The notes under the pieces are model-generated. The model ran no database searches. It was given only the letters and a program-made list of their open reading frames with translations, and was not told where the DNA came from. The position numbers and the translations under genes were made by a program. Of a stretch of 52,882 nucleotides of DNA, positions 31,895-39,998 are shown piece by piece (position 1 is the first letter of the stretch; each line of letters opens with the position of its first letter). The DNA is from Candidatus Dadabacteria bacterium (GTDB lineage Bacteria > Desulfobacterota_D > UBA1144 > Nemesobacterales > UBA2774): positions 1-52,882 of the forward strand of contig JADLGH010000057.1 in assembly GCA_020849425.1 (NCBI GenBank). Reading direction: 5' to 3'.

Positions 31895-33622
31895 TTACTT
31901 CCTTGCGCTGAATTTAAGCCCGGCTTTCTGCCTGTCCCAGGTCTTGTCGGTGATTTCCTTTATCTCGGCGACCTTGATTTTCTGCGTCGCCGTCACCGGG
32001 AAGCCGTCTTCGTAGACCTCTATAAACCTCGGGACCATCGCGACCATGACCTTCTCGGCCATCCACTTCGAAAACTCCACGGGATCGAAGGTCGCGCCCT
32101 GCTTTAAGGTCACGTTCAGCTTTATCTCGTCGTCCGATACGTTCGGGAGCCTTATGCCGACGGCCACGGCCTCCTGAATTGCCTCGTACTGCATCGCCAC
32201 GTCCTGAACGGCGATTGGGTCAACGTTCTCGCCCGAGACCCTTATCCTGCTGAACCTTCCGACGAAGTAATACCTGCCGTCTATGCCCCTCGCGAAGAGG
32301 TCGTCCGAATTAAAGAAGCCGTCGTCGTCGAAGGCCTCCCTCGTTCTCCTCTCGTCCTTGAAGTATTCGTTAAGCGTGGTGTGCGGTATGAGCGGCTTTA
32401 TGTAAAGAAGGCCCTTGGCCTCGTCCGGCGGAACCGGGTTCTCGTACGGGTCCCAGAACGGCCTCATTACCTGCGACGGATCGGCCGGGTCCCTGAGCTC
32501 TACGTAATACCCCTCCATGGGGAATCCCGAGGAGCCCGGGCGGTGGTCCTCCGGGTCCTTCCAGAGCACCATTCCCATCTCGGTCGAGCCGTACCCGTCT
32601 ATAACCCTGACGCCGAACCTCTCCTGGAACTCCGGGAGGTTCCTCGGCGCCGGGGAGCCGAGCATTATTCTTACCTTGTGCTTCTTGTCCCATTCCGAAG
32701 GCTCCGCGGCCCAGAGGTATTCCGCGACTGCCCCGAGCATGTTGATCGACGTCGCTCCGCAGCCCGCCGCCCATTTCCAGAAGCTCGACGCCGAGAACCT
32801 GGGGAAAAACACTGCCGTCGCCCCTGCGCCCATAGCGCTGAAGAGGCACATCACCTGGGCGTTTGCGTGCCCGAGCGACAGTATGCTCATGAGAACGTCC
32901 CCGCTCCTTATGCCCTGCTGCTGGAGATACGAGCGCACCGTCAGCACGACGCCGCCGTGGTTTCTCGCGACGCCCTTGGGCATGCCGGTCGTTCCCGACG
33001 TGAACATGCACCTTTCCATGTCCTGCGTCGTCACCTCTACCCCGGTGTTATTGCCCGAAAACTTGTCGAACGTCGAGAACGGGAGCGTCTTTATGCCGCC
33101 GATCTCAGCCGGCACGGCCGCCGGGTCGCCGGTCATGAATATTACCTCGAGGCCCGTTAAATCCTTTCCTATCTCTTCTATAAACGGCACGCTGCCCGGG
33201 TCCATGACGAGCGCCTTCATTTCGGAATAATTGATAACGTATGCGAGCCTTTCGCCCTTTTCGTCCTTGTTTATCGGTACCGGGACGGCCCCGGTCTTAT
33301 GTATTGCAAGGATGGATACCACGTATTCGGAGCAGTTCAGCATGTACATGCCTACCTTGTCGCCCTTCTTTACACCGAACTCGTCCTTAAGACCGTTAGC
33401 CACCCTGTTGGCCCATTCGTTCGTCTCTTTGTAGGTATAGCTTTCCGTTATCTCTCCCTCGGGGTTGCCGACCCTGAACATGGTCTTCTCCGGGAAACGT
33501 TCGGCTCCTGCTTCGAGGCACTTGGTTATAGGCTGCCATTCGGACGTATCCTCGAATTTTCCGAAGGGTAGGGTGCCCTCGCCGAGGTACATCGCATCGC
33601 GGGGTTTAAACAATAAAAGCAT
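31895..33622 (-). CDS. Acyl-CoA synthetase (AMP-forming), copy 1
   Basis: ANL-superfamily ligase that activates a carboxylic acid through an acyl-adenylate and passes it to CoA. The 575-residue protein has the P-loop-like CMFTSGTTGMPKGVARN, GYGSTEMGM, the hinge region YYFVGRFSRIRVSGENVDP (Arg where many have RxK) and the C-terminal catalytic Lys in TQKIKVAEI. It is closely similar throughout to copy 2 upstream, including a 125-bp identical DNA tract. It has its own TTGACA promoter with a palindrome. The acid substrate is unknown. The family includes carnitine-, bile-acid- and fatty-acid-CoA ligases. Confidence 0.9.
   Translation of the reverse strand: MLLLFKPRDAMYLGEGTLPFGKFEDTSEWQPITKCLEAGAERFPEKTMFRVGNPEGEITESYTYKETNEWANRVANGLKDEFGVKKGDKVGMYMLNCSEYVVSILAIHKTGAVPVPINKDEKGERLAYVINYSEMKALVMDPGSVPFIEEIGKDLTGLEVIFMTGDPAAVPAEIGGIKTLPFSTFDKFSGNNTGVEVTTQDMERCMFTSGTTGMPKGVARNHGGVVLTVRSYLQQQGIRSGDVLMSILSLGHANAQVMCLFSAMGAGATAVFFPRFSASSFWKWAAGCGATSINMLGAVAEYLWAAEPSEWDKKHKVRIMLGSPAPRNLPEFQERFGVRVIDGYGSTEMGMVLWKDPEDHRPGSSGFPMEGYYVELRDPADPSQVMRPFWDPYENPVPPDEAKGLLYIKPLIPHTTLNEYFKDERRTREAFDDDGFFNSDDLFARGIDGRYYFVGRFSRIRVSGENVDPIAVQDVAMQYEAIQEAVAVGIRLPNVSDDEIKLNVTLKQGATFDPVEFSKWMAEKVMVAMVPRFIEVYEDGFPVTATQKIKVAEIKEITDKTWDRQKAGLKFSARK
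32277..32401 (-). repeat. 125-bp identical tract, copy in synthetase 1
   Basis: Identical base for base, as read by eye, to 34225-34349 in synthetase 2, including third codon positions. It encodes the block around PHTTLNEYFKDERRTREAFD. Flanking coding DNA differs at many positions. Confidence 0.85.
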
Positions 33623-33677
33623 AGTACTCCTCCTTTGGTGGCTTCATTTTTTGGTCTTTTCCTGTCTCAGACTTATT

Positions 33678-33706
33678 ACAATAAGAAAGTCGACAAAATT
33701 TGTCAA
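33678..33706 (-). promoter_or_regulatory. Acyl-CoA synthetase 1 promoter
   Basis: On the minus strand: TTGACA, 17-nt spacer, TATTGT, with AAGGAGGAG just before the ATG of synthetase 1, giving a leader of about 50 nt. Confidence 0.6.
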
Positions 33707-33707
33707 C
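33689..33707. promoter_or_regulatory. Operator-like palindrome at synthetase 1 promoter
   Basis: GTCGACAAAATTTGTCAAC is a 19-bp inverted repeat with one mismatched pair and a single central base. It covers the -35 and most of the spacer, so a bound repressor would block RNA polymerase. TetR- or GntR-type acyl-CoA sensors are candidates by analogy only. Confidence 0.45.
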
Positions 33708-33845
33708 CTGAAAATAATCAAAAAATGTAATGTTTAGTGGAGATTGGTGAATTATCTAAGCATCTATATGCTTGCCCCTCTCCCGCTTTCTAACCACCCC
33801 CCGGTATCCGCCGCGTCTCCGCAGGCGCCGGTTTTAAGGAAAAGT

Positions 33846-35570
33846 TTACCTCGCCCTGAACTTTAACCCCACCTTGTTTCTGTCCCACGTCTTTTCCGTT
33901 ATCTCTTTAATCTCGGCGACCTTTATCTTCTGGGACGCCGTCATCGGAAACCCGTTTTCATAGATTTCTATAAACCTCGGCACCATGAACACCGGGTTTC
34001 GCTCCGCCATCCACTTCGAAAATTCGACCGGGTCGAACTCTGCCCCCTTTTCGAGCGTTACGTTCAGCTTTATCTCGTCGTCCGATATGTCGGGGAGCCT
34101 TATGCCGACCACTATGGCCTCGTGTATGCCCTCGTACATATTCGCCGCGTCCTGAACGGCTATGGGGTCCACGTTCTCGCCCGAAACCCTGATCCTGCTG
34201 AACCTCCCCTGGAAGTAATACCTTCCGTCTATGCCCCTCGCGAAGAGGTCGTCCGAATTAAAGAAGCCGTCGTCGTCGAAGGCCTCCCTCGTTCTCCTCT
34301 CGTCCTTGAAGTATTCGTTAAGCGTGGTGTGCGGTATGAGCGGCTTTATAAACAGAAGCCCCTTGGCGTCGTCGGGCGGTCTCGGCGATTCGCCCGGGTC
34401 CCAGAACGGCCTCATGACCCTGCTCGTGTTCTCGGGGTCCCTGAGCTCGAGATAATATCCCTCCATCGGGTATCCCGAGCCCCCGGGGCGCGTGTCCTCG
34501 GGGTCGTTCCAGAGCGCCATCCCCATCTCGGTCGAGCCGTACCCGTCTATGACGCGCGTGTTGAAACGCTCCTGGAATTCCTTGAGCTGCTTCGGGGCAG
34601 GCCCCGAAAGGACCATTCTCACCCTGTGCCTCTTGTCCCATTCGCCGGGCTCGGCCGCCCACAGGTATTCCGACACCGCTCCCAGCATGTTAACGCACGT
34701 CGCCTCGCACTCCGCCGCCCACTTCCAGAAATTGGACGCCGAGAACTTCGGATAAAAAACTGCCGTCGCGCCCGCGCCGATGGCTGTAAACAGGCACATC
34801 ACCTGGGCGTTCGCGTGCCCGAGCGTAAGGACGCTCATAAGCACGTCCCCGCTCCTTACGCCGTGCTGCTGTATGTATCCCCTGACGGTCAGTATCACAC
34901 CGCCGTGGTTCCTGGATACGCCCTTCGGCATGCCCGTCGTCCCTGACGTAAACATGCATCTCTCCACGTCCGACACCTTCACGTCCACGCCCGGGTTCCC
35001 GCTCGAATATTCGTCGAATACGGAAAAGGGGAGGGCCTTTACGCCGCCTGCGGATTCCGGAACGGCGTTCGGGTCCCCGGTGACGAATACATACTCTAAC
35101 TTATCCAGATTCTTTGCTATTTCGTCCAGCATTGGGATGCTCTCGGGGTCTACGACGAGGGCCTTCATCTCCGAGTAATTTATAATGTAAGCGAGCCTGT
35201 CGCCCTTCTCGTCCTTGTTTATGGGCACCTGCACCGCGCCCGCTTTATGTATCGCGATTATCGAAATGACGTACTCCGACGAGTTCAGCATGTATATGCC
35301 GACCCTGTCGCCCTTCCTCACGCCGTAATCCTTTATGAAGCCGTTCGCAACGCGGTTGGCCCATTCGTTCGTCTCGCGGTATGTCTGGGTGTTTATGAGA
35401 TTCCCGTCCCTGTCCGCGACGCGGAACATGTTCTTTTCCGGGAATTCGGCCGCGCCCTGTTCGAGGTATCTGGTAATCGGAAGCCATTCCGACGTATCGT
35501 CGTAGCTTCCGAAAGGCAGGTTTCCCTCTCCTATATATTTCTGGTCACGCGGTTTGAATAAAAGCAGCAT
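33846..35570 (-). CDS. Acyl-CoA synthetase (AMP-forming), copy 2
   Basis: A 574-residue paralog of the next gene, sharing the start MLLLFKPRD, FTSGTTGMPKGVSRNHGG, GYGSTEMGM, the hinge FQGRFSRIRVSGEN and the C-terminal Lys in SQKIKVAEI. Differences cluster around the putative acyl pocket and linker (for example ECEATCVNMLGAVSEYLW against GCGATSINMLGAVAEYLW in copy 1), so the substrates may differ. GAGGTG 8 nt before the ATG is the ribosome site. The two genes are a tandem duplication with separate promoters. Confidence 0.9.
   Translation of the reverse strand: MLLLFKPRDQKYIGEGNLPFGSYDDTSEWLPITRYLEQGAAEFPEKNMFRVADRDGNLINTQTYRETNEWANRVANGFIKDYGVRKGDRVGIYMLNSSEYVISIIAIHKAGAVQVPINKDEKGDRLAYIINYSEMKALVVDPESIPMLDEIAKNLDKLEYVFVTGDPNAVPESAGGVKALPFSVFDEYSSGNPGVDVKVSDVERCMFTSGTTGMPKGVSRNHGGVILTVRGYIQQHGVRSGDVLMSVLTLGHANAQVMCLFTAIGAGATAVFYPKFSASNFWKWAAECEATCVNMLGAVSEYLWAAEPGEWDKRHRVRMVLSGPAPKQLKEFQERFNTRVIDGYGSTEMGMALWNDPEDTRPGGSGYPMEGYYLELRDPENTSRVMRPFWDPGESPRPPDDAKGLLFIKPLIPHTTLNEYFKDERRTREAFDDDGFFNSDDLFARGIDGRYYFQGRFSRIRVSGENVDPIAVQDAANMYEGIHEAIVVGIRLPDISDDEIKLNVTLEKGAEFDPVEFSKWMAERNPVFMVPRFIEIYENGFPMTASQKIKVAEIKEITEKTWDRNKVGLKFRAR
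34225..34349 (-). repeat. 125-bp identical tract, copy in synthetase 2
   Basis: Perfect direct repeat of 32277-32401, 1948 bp away. See the gene-conversion finding. Confidence 0.85.
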
Positions 35571-35579
35571 TGGAATTCA

Positions 35580-35640
35580 CCTCGGTTGATTAAACGGCTT
35601 TAGGAATATATAAATTACGGCCTGAAATGTCAAACCGAGG
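35580..35640. promoter_or_regulatory. Inverted repeat flanking synthetase 2 promoter
   Basis: CCTCGGTT (35580-35587) and AACCGAGG (35633-35640) are perfect inverted 8-mers that bracket the promoter. One arm overlaps the -35 and the other the GAGG ribosome site. This could be a two-site operator or chance. Confidence 0.35.
35605..35633 (-). promoter_or_regulatory. Acyl-CoA synthetase 2 promoter
   Basis: On the minus strand: TTGACA, 17-nt spacer, TATATT (5 of 6 consensus), one of the strongest promoters in the window. Confidence 0.65.
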
Positions 35641-35688
35641 CGCCCCGTGCGGGGCTTGTAAGATGCGGCTCGGAGGGGAATACGGGGG

Positions 35689-36273
35689 TCAGCCCCCGGC
35701 CCTTTCCCGTGCAAGGTTTATGAAATTCCGGAGTATGTCCTTACCGTGCCTGGTGAGTATGGATTCCGGATGGTACTGCACCCCTTCCATCAGGTGCTCT
35801 TTATGCCTTATCCCCATTATCTCCCCTTCGTCGGTCCACGCCGAGACCTCGAAGTCGTCCGGGAGCGTCCCCTTATCTACAAGTAGCGAATGGTACCTCG
35901 TCGCCTCGAAGGGGTTCGGTATATCCTTATATATACCCTTCTCGTCGTGCCTTATGGGCGACGTCTTCCCGTGAAGGAGCCTCCCCGCGCGCACTATCTC
36001 CGCCCCGTAGGCGTACGCCATCGACTGGTGCCCGAGACAAACCCCCAGTATCGGCGTCCTCCCGGCGAACTCCTTTATCACGTCCACCGAAATCCCGGCC
36101 TCCCTTGGCGTGCACGGCCCGGGCGAAACGACTATTATCTCCGGGCCCATCCTTCCCACGTCCTCGAGGCTTATCTTGTCGTTACGCGCCACGGTAACTT
36201 CCTCTCCGAGCTCCGAAAGATAATGGACCAGGTTATAGGTGAAGGAATCGTAGTTGTCTATCATCAGTATCAT
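35689..36273 (-). CDS. trpG: Anthranilate synthase glutamine amidotransferase
   Basis: Supplies ammonia from glutamine to TrpE (or PabB). The 194-residue class I amidotransferase starts ILMIDNYDSFTYNL, has the oxyanion loop VSPGPCTPREAG, the nucleophile elbow GVCLGHQ (Cys79) and the His-Glu pair in GVQYHPESI. It is separated from trpE by 18 nt and translated after it. In many bacteria one such protein serves both tryptophan and folate synthesis (PabA), and no other trp or pab genes are adjacent to settle this. Confidence 0.94.
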   Translation of the reverse strand: MILMIDNYDSFTYNLVHYLSELGEEVTVARNDKISLEDVGRMGPEIIVVSPGPCTPREAGISVDVIKEFAGRTPILGVCLGHQSMAYAYGAEIVRAGRLLHGKTSPIRHDEKGIYKDIPNPFEATRYHSLLVDKGTLPDDFEVSAWTDEGEIMGIRHKEHLMEGVQYHPESILTRHGKDILRNFINLARERAGG

Positions 36274-36291
36274 GATATTTCTCCGCCCGGG

Positions 36292-37773
36292 TCAGAGTCC
36301 CGACTTGGCGACCTCTATCGCCCTCACTAGGGCCTTCACCTTGTTCACCGTCTCCTGGTATTCCTTCTCCGGGTCCGAATCGGCCACTATGCCCGCCCCG
36401 GCCTGAACGTAGATCTCGCCGTCCTTTATGACGAAGGTCCTTATGGTTATGCATGTGTCCATGTTCCCCGAAAAGCTGAAATACCCCACCGCGCCGCCGT
36501 ACGCCCCCCTCCGCGAAGGCTCCATCTCCTCGATTATCTCCATCGCGCGCACCTTCGGCGCCCCCGAGAGCGTCCCCGCCGGGAACGTCGCCTTTATGAC
36601 GTCGAGCGCGTCCCTGTCCGGGCGGAGTTTCGCGATTACGTTCGACACTATGTGCATTACGTGCGAGTATTTTTCGACGATCATGAGCTCGTCCACCTTC
36701 ACGGTGCCCGTCTCGGCGATTCTCCCGAGGTCGTTCCTCGCCAGGTCCACGAGCATTATATGCTCGGCCCGCTCCTTGGGGTCGGCCAGGAGCTCGTCTT
36801 CGAGCTCCGAGTCCTCCGCCTCGTTCTTTCCCCTGGGCCGCGTCCCGGCTATGGGCCTGCTCTCGACCATCCCGTCCTCTACCCTCACCATAACCTCGGG
36901 CGACGATCCCACGAGCGTTTCCGAATCCGTTTTCAGATAGAACATGTACGGCGAGGGGTTTAAAACCCTGAGTGCGCGGTAAAGATCGAACTCGTCCACG
37001 TCGAGCTTCGTCTTCCATCTTTGTGATATGACGGCCTGTATTATGTCGCCCGCGTTTATGTATTCCTTCGTTTTCTCTACGGCTTTTTTGTAGTCCTCGG
37101 GCCTGAAGTTCGACACCAGCTCCGTCGCCGCTCCGGCTTCGGACTTGCCGTTCCTCTCGTAATATTCACCCGAAGGTTTTCTCAGCCTCCCGATGATCGT
37201 ATCTATCTTTTCGAGCGCCGCGTTATATGCGTCCCCGGCCTTCCCGGCGTTGGGCACGAACGCGTTGCAAATGATTTTTATTTTGTGGTTGACGTTGTCG
37301 AACACGAGCACCGAATCCGTTACCATGAAAAGCGAATCCCAGAGCCCGAGCTCGTCCTTTCCGGTCTCCGGCAGGTCCTCGAAGAACCTCACAATGTCAT
37401 AACAAAAATACCCTACCGCGCCACCGTGAAACCTCGGGAGCTCCTCCTCGACAACGGGCTTGTAACGGGACAACAGCTCCCTCAGGGTGTCCGTCGGGTC
37501 GCCGTTCTTCTTCGTCGTTACGCCGTCCTCTATAATCTCGATATCCCGGCCGCGAGACCTTATAATCACCGAAGGCTCCGCCCCTAAAAAGCTGTACCTT
37601 CCCCACTTCTCGCCGCCCTCGACGCTTTCGAGAAGGAACGCGAAATCGCCCGTCTCTATTTTTTTAAACGCCGAAACGGGCGTGTCGAAATCGGCGAGCA
37701 CCTCCCTCCATACGGGGACGAGGTTGCCCTTTTCGAGTTTCTTTTTGAACTCCTCGAACGTCGGGAAAATCAT
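36292..37773 (-). CDS. trpE: Anthranilate synthase component I
   Basis: Converts chorismate and ammonia to anthranilate. The 493-residue protein has the N-terminal tryptophan-feedback element FAFLLESVEGGEKWGRYSFLG (LLES), which favours TrpE over PabB. The chorismate-binding domain carries SPEVMVRVEDG, RPIAGTRPRG, HIMLVDLARNDLGR and FPAGTLSGAPKVRAMEII. The upstream region has TTGACA and TATTCT with the -10 ending 7 nt before the ATG, so there is no room for a trp leader-peptide attenuator. Regulation must be at initiation or by feedback. Only trpG follows; trpD, C, F, B and A are not in the window. Confidence 0.94.
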   Translation of the reverse strand: MIFPTFEEFKKKLEKGNLVPVWREVLADFDTPVSAFKKIETGDFAFLLESVEGGEKWGRYSFLGAEPSVIIRSRGRDIEIIEDGVTTKKNGDPTDTLRELLSRYKPVVEEELPRFHGGAVGYFCYDIVRFFEDLPETGKDELGLWDSLFMVTDSVLVFDNVNHKIKIICNAFVPNAGKAGDAYNAALEKIDTIIGRLRKPSGEYYERNGKSEAGAATELVSNFRPEDYKKAVEKTKEYINAGDIIQAVISQRWKTKLDVDEFDLYRALRVLNPSPYMFYLKTDSETLVGSSPEVMVRVEDGMVESRPIAGTRPRGKNEAEDSELEDELLADPKERAEHIMLVDLARNDLGRIAETGTVKVDELMIVEKYSHVMHIVSNVIAKLRPDRDALDVIKATFPAGTLSGAPKVRAMEIIEEMEPSRRGAYGGAVGYFSFSGNMDTCITIRTFVIKDGEIYVQAGAGIVADSDPEKEYQETVNKVKALVRAIEVAKSGL

Positions 37774-37780
37774 CGAAACT

Positions 37781-37808
37781 AGAATATAAGGCGGCCTGTC
37801 AATGTCAA
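37781..37808 (-). promoter_or_regulatory. trpE promoter, leaderless type
   Basis: On the minus strand: TTGACA directly repeated as TTGACATTGACA, then 16 nt from the first copy to TATTCT, then 7 nt to the trpE ATG. No ribosome site lies between. Confidence 0.6.
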
Positions 37809-37956
37809 GAAACGGGGGAGAAATACGGCGTTCCCCTCGCGCTCCACTTCCGGTATCCGTCTTCTTGAAGCCGGCCCTTTACTTATGCGTCGCTCCTTGC
37901 CTTTGAGCGAATTTAGGCAATAGTATTGAATCCCCGGGAGCTAAAAGGTGCATTCG

Positions 37957-39342
37957 ATGAAAACGATAAACCCCGCTATATTCCGCGAATACGACATAAG
38001 GGGCGTCGTCGACGCCGACCTCGACGAAGGCGTCTACGAGACGATAGGTAAGGCGTTCGGCACATACGTAAAAGACCACGGCGGAAAGGTCCTGTCCCTC
38101 GGCCGCGACTGCCGGCTGAGCTCGCCCGGCTATGCCCGCGCGATGACGAGGGGCATAACCTCTACGGGCATAGACGTCGTGGATCTGGGAATGGTAACGA
38201 CGCCCATGCTCTACTTCTCCCTCTACAACCTCCCCGTTGACGGCGGCGTCATGATAACCGCGAGCCACAACCCCGGGGAATATAACGGCGTAAAGCTCTG
38301 CCTCGGCCGTGACTCCGTCTTCGGAGAAGAGATTCAAAAGATAAGGGAAATCGCCGACAGGGGCGAAGTCCACACCGGGGCCGGAACGGCGGCCGAAACA
38401 TCTATAGAAGAAAAGTACGTCGAGTTCTTAAAATCCAACGTCGAGATAAAGCCCGGCCTACGCCTGGCCGTCGATTACGGGAACGGCATGGTCGGTGTCA
38501 TAGGCCCCCGCGTGTTCGGGGAGTTCGGCTGCGACGTAAAAGAGCTCTACGTCACTCCCGACGGCACGTTCACGAACCACCATCCGGATCCCACGATCGA
38601 GGAGAACGTCGCCGAGCTCGCCGAAACGGTGGTCGGCGAGGGTTTCAGCCTCGGGATAGGTTTCGACGGCGACGGCGACAGGGTGGGCGTCGTGGACGGG
38701 GAGGGCCGCATAATATGGGGCGACATGCTCGTCCTCATATACGCGAGGGACGTCCTCTCCCGTAAGAAAGGGGCTGAGATAATAGGCGACGTCAAATGCT
38801 CGAACCGCCTCTTCGAGGGTATCGAGGCGGCCGGCGGAAAGCCCGTCATGTGGAAGACCGGCCACTCCCTCATCAAGAACAAGATGAAGAAGGACGGCGC
38901 GGCGCTCGCCGGCGAGATGAGCGGCCATATATTCTTCGCCGACAAGTTCTTCGGGTACGACGACGCCCTTTACGCCGCCCTCCGCCTGCTCGAAATCATC
39001 TCCTCCTCGGGAAAGACGATCCCCGAGCTCCTCGAAGGCGTCCCCCCGGCCGTATCGACGCCCGAAATAAGGCTCGACTGCCCCGAGGCCATCAAATTCC
39101 CGGTTGTCGAGCTCGTAAGGAAAAAGCTCGGCGAGAATTACAGGGTAATCGACATAGATGGGGCGCGTATAGAATTCCCCGACGGGTGGGGGCTCATAAG
39201 GGCGTCGAATACGCAGCCGGCCCTCGTTCTCAGGTTCGAGGCCCGGAGCGAAGAAAGAATGGCCGAAATCCGCTCTATCATAGAGCAGGCGCTTGCATCC
39301 GCTATGGAAGAATTATCCCGGGCAGGATTGGAACGGATGTGA
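37957..39342 (+). CDS. Phosphomannomutase/phosphoglucomutase
   Basis: Alpha-D-phosphohexomutase that interconverts hexose 6- and 1-phosphates for surface polysaccharide or glycogen precursors. The 461-residue protein opens INPAIFREYDIRG. It has the phosphoserine loop MITASHNPGEYNG (Ser103), the metal loop GFDGDGDRVGVVD (about 235-247), the sugar-binding GEMSGHIFF and a C-terminal phosphate-binding RASNTQPALVLRFEA. The ATG at 37957 is preferred to the GTG at 37948 because AAGGTG lies 6 nt upstream. It resembles the ManB/AlgC type that takes both mannose and glucose. It diverges from trpE. Confidence 0.94.
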   Translation: MKTINPAIFREYDIRGVVDADLDEGVYETIGKAFGTYVKDHGGKVLSLGRDCRLSSPGYARAMTRGITSTGIDVVDLGMVTTPMLYFSLYNLPVDGGVMITASHNPGEYNGVKLCLGRDSVFGEEIQKIREIADRGEVHTGAGTAAETSIEEKYVEFLKSNVEIKPGLRLAVDYGNGMVGVIGPRVFGEFGCDVKELYVTPDGTFTNHHPDPTIEENVAELAETVVGEGFSLGIGFDGDGDRVGVVDGEGRIIWGDMLVLIYARDVLSRKKGAEIIGDVKCSNRLFEGIEAAGGKPVMWKTGHSLIKNKMKKDGAALAGEMSGHIFFADKFFGYDDALYAALRLLEIISSSGKTIPELLEGVPPAVSTPEIRLDCPEAIKFPVVELVRKKLGENYRVIDIDGARIEFPDGWGLIRASNTQPALVLRFEARSEERMAEIRSIIEQALASAMEELSRAGLERM

Positions 39343-39421
39343 TTTCTCTTTCACTTTTCTTTTTCCCCGGTGGAAGAGGGGCATACGGGGATTTATTCTT
39401 TTTAGTCTGTCATTCCTGCAA

Positions 39422-39445
39422 CGATTCCGAACGAGTGAGGAATCG
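39422..39445. repeat. GTCATTCC hairpin repeat, CGATTCC form
   Basis: CGATTCC, loop GAACGAGTGA, GGAATCG, perfect 7-bp stem, flanked by GTCATTCCTGCAA and GACGCC. Confidence 0.75.
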
Positions 39446-39643
39446 GACGCCCTCGAACAACTAAGAGGAAGGCCATCCAGTGCCGCTCGAAAGTAACCGA
39501 AATTAAAATAGCAGGCACCCATTCAGTCTTCCGCCAGCAATCTGTCAAGAATTCCTTGACATCTACAATTGCGAGGGAGCGCCCCACGCGACCGCGGCAA
39601 TCTTCTTTTAATCCGCAATCCTTATAGCGTGTCATTCTCAGCA

Positions 39644-39663
39644 ATTCCGAGCGAGCGAGGAAT
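39644..39663. repeat. GTCATTC hairpin repeat, shortened stem
   Basis: ATTCC, loop GAGCGAGCGA, GGAAT: 5 bp, followed by CACCACC, as in the copy near 17243. Confidence 0.65.
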
Positions 39664-39670
39664 CACCACC

Positions 39671-39831
39671 CTTCTGTCATTCCCAACGGTTCTGAGCGTG
39701 CGCAAGAACCGGACGACTACGCCCTGAAGCGCAAGCGCTCATCCGGTACAGCTCAGAACATACCTTCTTTAGTATCAATGCCTGTATCGGGAATACATTA
39801 CCGCCAGCAATTAATCAAGTGCTTTTGTCAT
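39671..39831 (+). repeat. 161-bp direct repeat, copy 1
   Basis: Matches 51726-51885 with seven substitutions and one 1-nt deletion by eye. It contains hairpin CGGTTCT-(11-nt loop)-AGAACCG (39687-39711), the tight hairpin AGCGC-AA-GCGCT and an ACCTTCTTTAGTATCAATG segment. The two copies lie 12 kb apart in the same orientation. Confidence 0.85.
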
Positions 39832-39840
39832 TTCGACCAA

Positions 39841-39864
39841 CGATTTCGAGCGAGCGAGGAATCG
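39841..39864. repeat. GTCATT hairpin repeat, CGATTTC form
   Basis: CGATTTC, loop GAGCGAGCGA, GGAATCG, identical to the hairpin at 25491-25514. Confidence 0.75.
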
Positions 39865-39998
39865 GACGCCCTGGACTGATTGCAAGAAAGCATATCCAGT
39901 ACTGCTCGGAAATACCTCAAATCTAAACAGGAGAAATCCATCCTTTGTCTTTATAAGAAGGGTATGGGGGTTTATTCTTTTATCCGACGGGGCCGGGA

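Larger units (their letters stand above)
39343..39998. repeat. Repeat-filled gap between convergent mutase and unknown gene
   Basis: A 656-nt stretch with no believable gene. It starts with a CCCC-GGTGGAAGA-GGGG element and T-rich tail (39364-39403) that may end the mutase transcript. Then come four or more GTCATTCC hairpins and the 161-bp segment repeated at 51.7 kb. It closes with a G-rich ATTC-TTTTA element (39957-39981) like the one at 25.6 kb. Confidence 0.8.

Noticed and set aside
39400-39870. Possible CRISPR array
   Set aside because: Units are irregularly spaced, vary in sequence and form hairpins of an intergenic repeat family; there are no uniform spacers and no cas genes.
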